Shown: positions 8,824-17,600 of the stretch, in pieces
Layout of the letters: each line of letters starts with the position of its first letter
How positions within the stretch are numbered: position 1 is the stretch's first letter
From: RGIG1995 sp045652425
GTDB lineage: Bacteria; Bacillota; Clostridia; Oscillospirales; CAG-272
Assembly (NCBI GenBank): GCA_045652425.1
Contig: JAZRUG010000017.1
Coordinates: 1-64,000, forward strand
Length of the DNA stretch: 64,000 nucleotides
Reading direction: 5' to 3'
The notes under the pieces: generated by a model
Seen by the model: the letters and a program-made list of their open reading frames with translations, nothing else
What the model was told of the DNA's origin: nothing
Databases searched by the model: none
Program-made: the position numbers and the translations under genes

Positions 8824-8856
8824 AGTATATCACAAGCTTGTTGAGATGTCAACAAG
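8824..8856 (-). promoter_or_regulatory. consensus promoter with overlapping palindromic operator
   Basis: On the minus strand TTGACA (8847-8852) and TATACT (8824-8829) are exactly 17 bases apart. The perfect inverted repeat CTTGTTGA-CATC-TCAACAAG (8837-8856) covers the -35 box, as expected of an autoregulated MarR promoter. It now drives the MarR remnant and gtrA. Confidence 0.8.
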
Positions 8857-8874
8857 CATCAAAAAACGGCAGCG

Positions 8875-8902
8875 AAAAAAGGCATCCAGATGGATGCCTT
8901 TT
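8875..8902. terminator. bidirectional hairpin terminator
   Basis: GGCATCC-AGAT-GGATGCC flanked by A-run and T-run, downstream of ktrA on the minus strand and ahead of the MarR-type promoter. Confidence 0.7.
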
Positions 8903-8919
8903 CGTTTTTGCGTGTCGCG

Positions 8920-8935
8920 CCGATTTAGATATCGG
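8920..8935 (-). repeat. 3'-end hairpin repeat, copy 1 (after ktrA)
   Basis: CCGATTTAGATATCGG, read on the minus strand as CCGAT-ATCTAA-ATCGG. It lies 37 bases past the ktrA stop. Related copies follow other minus-strand genes (11163-11177, 12866-12881) and occur inverted at 12829-12843 and 14215-14230. Confidence 0.7.
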
Positions 8936-8972
8936 TATTGAAGCTATTTGATAAATTACATTATACGTTTAA

Positions 8973-9623
8973 TTATTTTAGTTTTCCTAACTTGGACGTA
9001 TTGGCAATAACGATCAGCGTGGTTTCTGCATCAAGAACCTGCTCGGGATTGATGTTCACGTTAACATTTTCGTCTTTCTTTATAGCAACGATATTTAAGC
9101 CGTATTTTTTACGTAGATTCAACTCAACAAGGTTTTTGCCGCACCACTCGTCTTTAACGTCGATTTCAATCATTGACACGTCTTTTGACAGAGATATCAT
9201 ATCGATAAAACCGGAGCTTAACAAGTTTTTGGCAAGGCGGATACCCGATTCATTTTCAGGGAATACCACCTGATCAGCTCCTACTCGAAGCAAAATCTTT
9301 TGGTGCATCTCGTTAGCGCACTTTGCAATAACGGTTCTGACACCTGCTTCTTTGCAAAGCGTTACCGCCATTACGCTTGCATCAAGATTGCTTGCCATAC
9401 AAACTATTACCGTATCAATATTTCCTATACCAAGACGCGAAATCACCTCCGCATCGGTTACATCCGCACACTTGCATACGGGGAGATATGCCGCCGCATC
9501 GTTGACAATTTTTTGCTCTGTATCAACCGCAATGACCTCCATGCCATTTTCCACAAGTTCTCTTGCTATTGCTATTCCGTATCTTCCAAGTCCAAATACT
9601 GCATATGTTTTTTTGGTTTTCAT
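8973..9623 (-). CDS. ktrA: KtrA/TrkA-type potassium uptake regulatory subunit
   Basis: 216 residues: an N-terminal RCK_N Rossmann domain (YAVFGLGRYGIAIARELVENG with the GxGxxG nucleotide motif, about 1-130) and a C-terminal RCK_C domain (about 135-216). This cytosolic ring gates the membrane subunit KtrB in response to ATP/ADP or c-di-AMP. GGAGAAGACT precedes the start, 11 bases after ktrB. Length and order fit the ktrB-ktrA pairs of Firmicutes. Confidence 0.95.
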   Translation of the reverse strand: MKTKKTYAVFGLGRYGIAIARELVENGMEVIAVDTEQKIVNDAAAYLPVCKCADVTDAEVISRLGIGNIDTVIVCMASNLDASVMAVTLCKEAGVRTVIAKCANEMHQKILLRVGADQVVFPENESGIRLAKNLLSSGFIDMISLSKDVSMIEIDVKDEWCGKNLVELNLRKKYGLNIVAIKKDENVNVNINPEQVLDAETTLIVIANTSKLGKLK

Positions 9624-9634
9624 AGTCTTCTCCT

Positions 9635-10996
9635 TTATCCTATACTGATATTTTCCGTCGGCTCGGAAATTACGTTCTGACTTTCATTTTTACTGCCGAG
9701 AGCCACCGCCAAGGATATGGGGCCGACTCTGCCAAAATACATAGTTACGATGATAATCAACTTTCCAAAGGTGTTAAGCGATGTTGTCAAATTTCTCGAA
9801 AGACCGACAGTTGCCGTTGCGCTGACAGTTTCATAGACTGCATCAAGTGCAGAAACATTGCTCGTTGCCATCAAAAATATTGTAGATGCAGAGCAGATTG
9901 TAAGGAACATTACAACAACCGCAACCGCTTTTTTTATTGATTCTTCGGAAATACGGCGACCATAAAGTGTTGCATCATTCTTGTTTCTTATCGTAGCAAG
10001 TGCCGCGCAAACGAGAACGGCTATCGTAACCGTTTTCATACCACCTGCCGTTCCCACGGGCGAGCCACCAATTAACATCAAAATAATAGACACAGCTGCA
10101 GATGCATTTGTCAGATTTTCTTGTGAGATTGAGGCAAATCCTGCTGTTCTCGTTGTGACAGATTGAAAGAAAGACACTTGAATCTTATCAAACAGGGACA
10201 TTTCCCCGATGGTCAAAGGATTGGCATATTCAAAAACAAATATGAGAATTGCGCCTGCGAAAATAAGACCTGCCGTAATTGTAATGGCAATCTTGCTATG
10301 CAAGGTCAGATGCCTGAATATCTTTCGATTCTTTGGCGAACGGCTCTTGGTAACGCGAAGCACATCCCACCATACGATATATCCAAGTCCTCCGAGAATA
10401 ATAATCGCGGAAGTAACAATGTTGATAAGTGGATTTGTTGCATAATCGCAAAGACTGTTTTCGGAAATTATATCAATACCGGCATTGCAAAATGCGGATA
10501 CCGAATTGAACACCGATATCCAAATTCCCTTTGCTCCGAATTCGGGAACAAACACGAACATATACAGAACCGCGCCGACACCTTCAATTATAAGTGTACC
10601 AAGCAATACGTTCTTGACAAACTTTGCAAGCCCTTCCATCGTATTAAGATTGAAAGCATCTTGAATGAGCAACCTATCGCCTATCCCCATTTTTCTGTTG
10701 ATCAAGAGCATCAGTCCGGACATAATTGTAATAAGTCCAAGACCGCCTATCTGTATTAAAAGCAATATTACAACTTGTCCGAACAAGCTCCACGTGGACA
10801 CCGTTGGAAGCGTAACAAGTCCGGTTACGCAGGTGGAAGTAGTCGCCGTAAACAACGCATCAAGATACGGCACAGCTTCTCCGCTTGTAGAACTTATCGG
10901 CAATGCTAATAATGCACTTCCTATAAGAATGGTTGCGAGGAAACTAAGCAATATTATCTGTGTAGTTGATAGTGTAAATTTCTTTTTTCTGACCAT
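9635..10996 (-). CDS. ktrB: KtrB/TrkH-type potassium transporter
   Basis: 453 residues with the four-fold repeated M1-P-M2 layout of TrkH/KtrB. Selectivity-loop glycines appear in TSTCVTGLVTLP, NAGIDIIS, TAGFASI and ATVGLSRN; the GGLGYIVWWDVL and GGSPVGTAGGMKT stretches are conserved. It imports K+ together with KtrA. It is preceded by a perfect TTGACA-17-TATAAT promoter and a leader hairpin at 11019-11056. Confidence 0.96.
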   Translation of the reverse strand: MVRKKKFTLSTTQIILLSFLATILIGSALLALPISSTSGEAVPYLDALFTATTSTCVTGLVTLPTVSTWSLFGQVVILLLIQIGGLGLITIMSGLMLLINRKMGIGDRLLIQDAFNLNTMEGLAKFVKNVLLGTLIIEGVGAVLYMFVFVPEFGAKGIWISVFNSVSAFCNAGIDIISENSLCDYATNPLINIVTSAIIILGGLGYIVWWDVLRVTKSRSPKNRKIFRHLTLHSKIAITITAGLIFAGAILIFVFEYANPLTIGEMSLFDKIQVSFFQSVTTRTAGFASISQENLTNASAAVSIILMLIGGSPVGTAGGMKTVTIAVLVCAALATIRNKNDATLYGRRISEESIKKAVAVVVMFLTICSASTIFLMATSNVSALDAVYETVSATATVGLSRNLTTSLNTFGKLIIIVTMYFGRVGPISLAVALGSKNESQNVISEPTENISIG

Positions 10997-11018
10997 AAGT
11001 ATTTCCTCAAAAAAGCAT

Positions 11019-11056
11019 AAGGAACCAACATTCTCTGCAGTCAGCTGGTTCCTTTA
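11019..11056 (-). promoter_or_regulatory. leader hairpin of ktrBA
   Basis: On the minus strand AAAGGAACCA and TGGTTCCTT form a long stem around a loop of about 17 bases in the untranslated leader, and a T6 run lies five to ten bases after it, just before the GAGG ribosome binding site. This could be an attenuator. It does not match the ydaO (c-di-AMP) riboswitch sequence that often precedes ktr genes. Confidence 0.45.
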
Positions 11057-11074
11057 ATATTGTGCACTACAATA

Positions 11075-11103
11075 ATTATATCATAACTCATACTGTTTGT
11101 CAA
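11075..11103 (-). promoter_or_regulatory. consensus promoter of ktrBA
   Basis: TTGACA (11098-11103), a 17-base spacer and TATAAT (11075-11080) on the minus strand: a perfect sigma-A promoter. Confidence 0.85.
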
Positions 11104-11162
11104 TATTTTCAGCAATAAAGCCATATTTCCACTCAGAACGAGGAATTTATTTGCACGTCGCA

Positions 11163-11177
11163 CCGATTTAGATATCC
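11163..11177 (-). repeat. 3'-end hairpin repeat, degenerate copy 2
   Basis: CCGATTTAGATATCC with the same GCACCGATTTAGATATC core as the copies at 8920 and 12866, here 11 bases past the stop of the S15-type hydrolase. One stem arm has decayed. Confidence 0.55.
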
Positions 11178-11187
11178 TGATTTTAAT

Positions 11188-12731
11188 TTATTTTTCAATA
11201 GGAAGATATAAAAATGACTTTTCAAGACAAACAGTATTAGTGGCTAATTCTGTATCAGTCTGCAAGTAGTATTCGCCCCGTTTATTTGTATGAGCAACAT
11301 AGGTGTTATTATCGGTGGCCGCTATATCAATTTGCAGTTGTTCACCTTTTTTTAATAAAAAAGCGTATTCATCGAAACAAAAATTCAGTTCAACCACATC
11401 GTTTTTTATATAATTTCCGTGTTGGAAACAAAGTGAAGTTATATCATGCCGTAGAACATAGGTATAATTACTGCTTTTAAGGCTTATACGAATATAAAAT
11501 GACGAATCCTCACAATTTGAAGAAACCATCAATTTAGCCCGCATCTTTCCTTTTACAAATATATCCTTGTCAAACGGTTTCGTGAGTACTCGTATAAAAT
11601 CTTGGCCAAAATCGCTTTCCTTAGAAAAAGTGCCTTCAACTGAAAAACAAGGAGGGGCAACTGGATTGTATTGGAAGGATACCACTCCCTCGCCCAACGA
11701 TGTACTAATTTGCTTAGTTCCCTTAGCGTAAAAATCACTTTCCCACCTGTTTTCGAAGGCGCGATAATAAGTAATAACTCCTTTTTTAAAGGGTAACAAA
11801 GCCCCTTTTCTAATATTATCAAACCAATCAATTGGATACGTATTTCCAAATTGCTCACTACGTTTTCCATTGAGAAAATGCAGACCTTCTTCCTTGCTGA
11901 ATCCATCTCCATGGTTGTACGGGGAGACCAACATGGCACATTTCTTTTTGGCCGATTCTGACATACTGTTCCACATACTAAACATACCGCCAACATAAAA
12001 ATCATTGTATCCGGTAGTAAGCAAGATAGGAATATTTGCCTCAATAACAGCTGTTCTTGCATCATTTCCGCCAAAACGAGTGTTCCAAAATTCATCAGAC
12101 GGAAACTGTGCCGCAAGCATCTGCTCAAAATCTTCTGCTCTATCGTTCAGAACTCTTTCTGATAAATCCTTCAATGGTCTTTCAGAAAAAGACATCATAT
12201 TAAAGCTTTTTTTAACCCACACTTATTTTTATACAAGCCAAAATGCCAATTGGCATGACCTTTGCGCATTTGCCCATTTCGGTACCAAAGATTATACCTT
12301 TCGGAATCCTGCACCTCAAAAACAGCACCTTTAATATCACCCTCAAAGGGTGCCGTAGCATAATGAAGAGAAGCGGTGTAACTTCCTCCAAGCAAATAAA
12401 GCTCACCATTATAAAAGGGTTGCTTTCGAATCCATTCTCTAATCGCCAAGCCATCCTCTCGTTCGTAAATATATGGTACAAAAGCACCCGTGCTTTTTCC
12501 TTGACCACGGCAATGTTGGTAAACAACTGCATACCCTCTGTCAAGCCAGCCCATAAACGATGTTAAACATTTTTGTTTAACATCATCATCCGATATCTCG
12601 ACCGTAGATTGTACATATGGGGTTCGAAAAATAACGGTTGGGAAGGTAGCCTCTTTTTGAGGTAATAACACTATTGTAAAGAAATTTGCACCGTCAAATT
12701 CTATATATTCAACATGCGCAAAATGTTTCAT
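11188..12731 (-). pseudogene. CocE/NonD-family (X-Pro dipeptidyl-peptidase S15) hydrolase with frameshift at A7
   Basis: Two overlapping frames form one alpha/beta-hydrolase of about 513 residues. The first (12195-12731) carries the nucleophile region LLGGSYTASLHY; the second (to 11188) carries the acid loop TGYNDFYVGGMF, the histidine region SPYNHGDGF and the C-terminal jelly-roll. The break falls in a run of seven As (12207-12213, minus strand): TTA AAA AAA GCT in the first frame, GTT AAA AAA AGC in the second. A -1 shift on A-AAA-AAA would rejoin them. The triad is divided, so neither half can work alone. AGAGG precedes the ATG at 12731. Confidence 0.82.
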
Positions 12732-12828
12732 CTGATTCACCTCTAAATATTTTTGTCGAGTTGATTATATCATATAAATGCAGATATTTCCACATAATAT
12801 TACATTTATATTTAGTTCAAGTCCTACC

Positions 12829-12881
12829 CAATATCTAAATCGGTTCGCATTGTTGGCAAGTTGCACCGATTTAGATATCGG
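12829..12881. repeat. inverted pair of the ATCTAA hairpin repeat
   Basis: CAATATCTAAATCGG at 12829-12843 faces CCGATTTAGATATCGG at 12866-12881. The right copy follows the GNAT stop (minus strand); the left copy is followed by TTCGCATTGTTGG, which also follows the copy at 14215-14230. The pair can fold into a 14-bp stem. Confidence 0.7.
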
Positions 12882-12911
12882 TGTGAAGCAATTCGATAAA
12901 TTGGAATTTGA

Positions 12912-13346
12912 TTATTTGGTTAATTCGCATTTGTAGCGGACAACAGTTTCTGCACCATAGGTTTCAGAGAACTCTACAATACTAAAACCATTGTTGCGAT
13001 AAAACCCAACGGCATCATTATCTGTTTCAGCACATACAGATAGTAAGCCGTAATTATTTACTACTTGATTTATCATATAAGAGCCAACACCTTTTCCACG
13101 AGCAGATACCTCTACTGCAATACCTATAATTTCAATTTTCTTCTCCTCTATAAAAGAAACAACCATAACTCCTATAATCTTACCTTGATTTAAACAAGCA
13201 AAGATTTTTACGGAGTTATCATTCAAGAATAGGTCTATTTTTTTATCAAACTTTTCTTCGGTAGGCATAAACATACAGTGCTTGTAAATTTCGTATGTTC
13301 GGCAAACCTCGTCCTTATTGGTTAGTTCTATCAATTTATGTTCCAT
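12912..13346 (-). CDS. GNAT-family N-acetyltransferase
   Basis: 144 residues with the GNAT fold: strand IFACLNQGKIIGVMVV, the acetyl-CoA loop EVSARGKGVGSYMINQV (R/Q-x-x-G-x-G/A) and the closing DNDAVGFYRNNGFSIVEF motif. It transfers an acetyl group from acetyl-CoA to an unknown amine. It lies 21 bases after a methyltransferase gene on the same strand, likely co-transcribed. Confidence 0.92.
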   Translation of the reverse strand: MEHKLIELTNKDEVCRTYEIYKHCMFMPTEEKFDKKIDLFLNDNSVKIFACLNQGKIIGVMVVSFIEEKKIEIIGIAVEVSARGKGVGSYMINQVVNNYGLLSVCAETDNDAVGFYRNNGFSIVEFSETYGAETVVRYKCELTK

Positions 13347-13367
13347 TACACACCTACAAATTGGAAT

Positions 13368-14018
13368 TTACTTAACTGCTTTTATGGTATAAGTCGCACC
13401 CCAATTTTTCAGCACCTCTACGGAAGAAAAACCTGCTTCAAGAAGTGCTTCTGTTTCGTGTTTTACAGTAAGAGGAGTGTCGTAATGGTAAAACGCATCA
13501 TCTGAAATTCCTTGCTCTGTTTTCAATTCACTCAAGTTTTGTCGGTGCATCTGTTCTTCTTCATCAGTCAAAGAGAAGTAGTCCGTCAGTACAAAATATC
13601 CACCGTCTTTTAATGCTCTATGCAGTTTGGCATATAAAGGGACTTTTTCGGCCTTTGTGAAATGGTGCAAACTCTCCACCGATACCGCACTATCAAACAA
13701 GGACATACCAAAATGTACATCAAAATAGGAACCGCAAATCAAAGTAATGTCTTTATCGGCAAATTTCTTTTTCAGAGCCGACAACATTCCTTGTGACAAA
13801 TCGACACCCGTTATCTTTGCGGACGGATTTAGCGGATAGTATTCTTCTAACTCCAATCCTGTGCCACATCCCAAATCAAGTATATGGCAGTTTTCGGTAG
13901 TCGGCAACTGCTTCGCTGTAAAGGGATAGAACTCGTCTGCCGCTTCAATATTGGTCATCATATGTTCATCGTATCCATCTAATCTATTTTCAAAAAAATC
14001 AGCCATCTTTTCAAGCAT
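13368..14018 (-). CDS. class I SAM-dependent methyltransferase
   Basis: 216 residues. Motif I is HILDLGCGTGLELEEY (about 43-58), followed by the acidic motif II end KITGVDLSQGML, and AVSVESLHHF as the post-motif strand. This is a small-molecule type methyltransferase; the substrate is unknown. GGAGATTAGAT precedes the ATG. It is the first gene of a two-gene unit with the GNAT enzyme. Confidence 0.92.
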   Translation of the reverse strand: MLEKMADFFENRLDGYDEHMMTNIEAADEFYPFTAKQLPTTENCHILDLGCGTGLELEEYYPLNPSAKITGVDLSQGMLSALKKKFADKDITLICGSYFDVHFGMSLFDSAVSVESLHHFTKAEKVPLYAKLHRALKDGGYFVLTDYFSLTDEEEQMHRQNLSELKTEQGISDDAFYHYDTPLTVKHETEALLEAGFSSVEVLKNWGATYTIKAVK

Positions 14019-14173
14019 ATCTAATCTCCGTCAAATTCTTATTTATCTAACTGATTATACCATAAAATTTTAAACTTTTCCACCTTATATTGTGCTGTTA
14101 CTTAGTTCAAGTCCTCCCCGAAAGCCGTTTTCGGTGTAGGATATCTATAAATTTCAACCGCAAAAATTTGCAC

Positions 14174-14211
14174 AGAAAAAGTCCGAAGCCATTGTGGTTT
14201 CGGACTTTTCT
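14174..14211 (-). terminator. likely ancestral terminator of tRNA-fMet, now separated by the island
   Basis: AGAAAAGTCCGAA...TTCGGACTTTTTCT on the minus strand, 30 bases beyond the tRNA 3' fragment at 14241-14287. Before the island inserted it would have followed tRNA-fMet directly. Confidence 0.65.
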
Positions 14212-14214
14212 GCG

Positions 14215-14230
14215 CCGATATCTAAATCGG
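14215..14230. repeat. ATCTAA hairpin repeat, plus orientation
   Basis: CCGATATCTAAATCGG followed by TTCGCATTGTTGG, matching the sequence at 12829-12856. Confidence 0.65.
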
Positions 14231-14240
14231 TTCGCATTGT

Positions 14241-14287
14241 TGGTTGCGGGGGTGGGACTTGAACCTCACGACCTCCGGGTTATGAGC
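14241..14287 (-). repeat. distal attachment site: 3' part of tRNA-fMet (attL/attR-type direct repeat)
   Basis: 47 bases identical to 20249-20295, running from the CCA end to the CAT anticodon loop of tRNA-fMet. The 5' half of the tRNA is absent here; sequence after 14287 is unrelated. This is the classic scar of tyrosine-recombinase integration into a tRNA 3' end. Confidence 0.92.
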
Positions 14288-14608
14288 TGATTAAAGAAAC
14301 TCTGACTTAAAATCTATTGACTAACCAGCATATATAACATCATCACAGAGCCGACCCAAAAGCCGACGTCCCACCGCAAAAACAACAATAATAAATTTTT
14401 TCTCTACATCATTTATTTGCAAAATCCTAGACAAATCAGGTGCTTCTATATGGTTGTTTATAATATACTTTAGACAATATCATAAACAATCGAACTTTTT
14501 TCAGAAATATTGTATCAAAATGCAGTTAAGTACATACAAATTCCTAATACTTATGTTTTTTCTCAAAAATGAACTAATTTTTTTAATATTGCTCTAAAAA
14601 GGCAAGGA

Positions 14609-14641
14609 AAAACGGTAGAGACTTGTTGCCACTACCGTTTT
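14609..14641 (-). terminator. intrinsic terminator of the phosphoesterase-GHKL gene
   Basis: AAAACGGTAG...CTACCGTTTT, two bases past the stop codon of the large gene. Confidence 0.8.
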
Positions 14642-14643
14642 AA

Positions 14644-17600
14644 TTATTTTAATCTTTTAATAACTTTTTTAATATCCTCATAACCAATAGTTAAAACACA
14701 GTTGCCATTTTCAACATCAGTTATTGTATGTTGTTCTAAAAGCATACTCAAAATCTTTTCCATTATTGATATATGGTTTTTTTCTCCCTCGCTCTTCAAC
14801 AAAAATGATGATAGGAATAAAAAGGCATACACCATGTTAACATCTTTGCATTTTAGAACTCTTTGTAAATACTCTAATACTTCAAAACCAAACTTTTCAG
14901 TTGAGTAGTATCTATAGTTTCGAAGATAATATTCTTCGAAATCTCTATCCAACCATAGATTACGCCTACTAATTAGTTCATGAACATTAGACATTATTTT
15001 ATGATAATTCTCTTCTTTCGAGGTTAATATTTCATTATCTTCTTGTGTTGAATTATTCGAAACAAAACTTTTAAATGCTTCATAACATTTCGCATAATTA
15101 TTTTGATTATAGGCTACTGCGTTTAATGGTTTTTGTTCATTACTACTCACAATAATGTCAACCGTATTTTTATTAAAGCGAATATATAGGATGTACCGCA
15201 TGCTCATGAAATTACTACTTAAACGCGAAAGCTCGGGAGACTGATTGCAAATTTGAGCCAAAGATACTATTAATAATTGTAAATTTAAAGCTGCATTACT
15301 TGTTCCGTATTTTTTACATAATTCAGTATACTCGGTAATTTGTCTTAAAATTTCATTCATTAAATTAATTATGAAATCGTTTTTTTCAACCACCTTTGTA
15401 AATCCTGCAATTTTCTCTCTAGAAACATCAATGTTTAGATAATTTGAAGGAAAATCAAATAAGAAAAATTTATTAAAACTCCTTAGCTTTGGGTTTTCAA
15501 TCCCTAACAACATTTCCCATACATCGTTAATATCCGTATCATAAAGTTTTATCCCAGAGTTCAAAACTGAATACTGAGCATTCTTTCCAGTTACGTCAAT
15601 AATTAAACCATACGGATATTTTTCAATATAATCATCAGTTCTAATTGTTTTTTCTACACTAACTTTCTCAACAATATTCCCCGAATCTAAAAAAGGAACA
15701 AATAGCAAATCATTCTTAGGTAATGTCTGTCTTACATACTTGGAATTTAATAATATTTGCTTTTTTGTAATTTCATTCCTAATACAAATATTACAAGAAA
15801 TATCTGTCATAGTATTGCATATATAGTCAATAATTTTTTCCGGTTGAATATCATGACTTATTTTCTTATCTATGTATAAAGTTATTTCCGTTCCTATATC
15901 CAATGTATCATCTTTTTCAATAAAGAAACAACCATCGTAATTAGGTATGTGAAGTTTTAAACCTTCCTTATCATCTAAGTAATACCTTGTTTTTACATCA
16001 ATTTCTCTGCATATCATAAATGCCGACAAGAAACCAATACCAAAGTTGCTAATCGGCTTGTATTCTATGTCCAATTCTCGATATTCATCACCAGAATAAA
16101 AACTTCTACCTATACTAGTGAAGTAACGCTCAATTTTAAACCTATCCATACCTGTTCCAAAATCTTTAATTCTAAAAAATTTGCGTCCTTGTGATTGTCC
16201 AAGCGTTATATATATAGTTTTATCAAAGTCACTATCAGTAGAAGCTCTCACCGCTATTGCATCAATAGAATTTTGAATTAACTCTCTAGCAAACACCTCT
16301 TTTTTTGCATAAATATTATCTCCAGTCAAAAGAGGAATAAGTGTTGGTATATAAGCTTCAAAATTATAGTTATCAATAGCATTGGGACTATTATCCTTTT
16401 CGATTTTAGGTGTTAAATAATATAACTTTAGTCCAACAGTCTTAAAATAATCCTCAAACTTGCTAATAATCAATTCAAATTCTTTAACAAATAAAACTGC
16501 TAATTTATGTGCAGTAGCAGAATTACACCGAAGATCAATAAATGCACTTCTGCGGTCAGCGTCAGAATGAATCATTATTTTCTGAACAGGAATATTTTGA
16601 TGAAACTCTGTTTCATCAAGTTTTATATTTACTTTGTATTTAATGTATTTATTATAGAAACTACCTGCATAATATCTCAACATCAAATATATGTCTGTTA
16701 TAAAAATCCCAATCATACTAAATGACAAGTAGTACTTTGTTTTTTTGCTTTGAAGATTACCAAAAATTTCATCACATTTTTCTTTTAATTTATTCAGATC
16801 ACTTTGCTCAAATATCTTTAAATATTGCTTTTTATCAAAGCCTACATCCGGAATGTTATTAAATAATAAATCATTTAAAATATTATAATATGAAGCATCA
16901 ATATTTTCTTTACCCAAAATTTGTTTTATTTTAAGTACCCTATAATTCATAGCGTATAGTAAGAAAAATACACACAAGCTATTTGTTTCAAATATTTTGT
17001 GTATCTCTTCAAAACCAACAAATACACTTTCTAACCACTTAAGCATATTGTTATAATCGTCTGCTACAATGTTAATTTTTTCAATTGCATCAGAATATAA
17101 AGAAAACAATTCTGGACTATTTAATTTCAATATATTAAGAAGCTTGACACTTGCAAAATTATCTCTGCTTTTAGGCGGAATTTGTCTAGTAATTATAGGT
17201 TCTGATTGATCATTGTTACATACAAATTTTCGTTGTACCAACTCTACATCACTGTCTTTATCATAAAAATCAATAATGTTAAATGTATGCTTTGCAACCC
17301 GTTTAGTACCTACGGAACCACCAGCTATAACGTTAATAACACTTTTGGGATCCTCATAATAGGAATCTGTAATCAATGGTCTTTCTAAATCAAAATGTTT
17401 ATGTCCGTGTAGTACAGTCTTTACGTGAGCTTGTTGTAATTGTTGAATTATGTTTGTATAATTTCGTATAAGACTGGAGTCACCATATTTATTATGAACC
17501 TCTGGAAATAAATAAAAATGATGATGGAAAAACGCAATTATATTGTAGTCATCATATTTTTTTAATTCTCTCTTAACCTTTAACAGTTGATTAGGAGTTA

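Noticed and set aside
10997..11074. ydaO c-di-AMP riboswitch before ktrB
   Set aside because: The leader is too short and lacks the conserved ydaO core words; only a simple hairpin is present.
12819..12835. TTCAAGTCCTACCC and the similar TTCAAGTCCTCCCC at 14105-14118 as tRNA T-arm relics
   Set aside because: Too short to support; no acceptor or anticodon stem is present around either copy.
14090..14290. 66-codon plus-strand frame running into the tRNA fragment
   Set aside because: It crosses a terminator, a hairpin repeat and the tRNA-fMet piece; no coding character.
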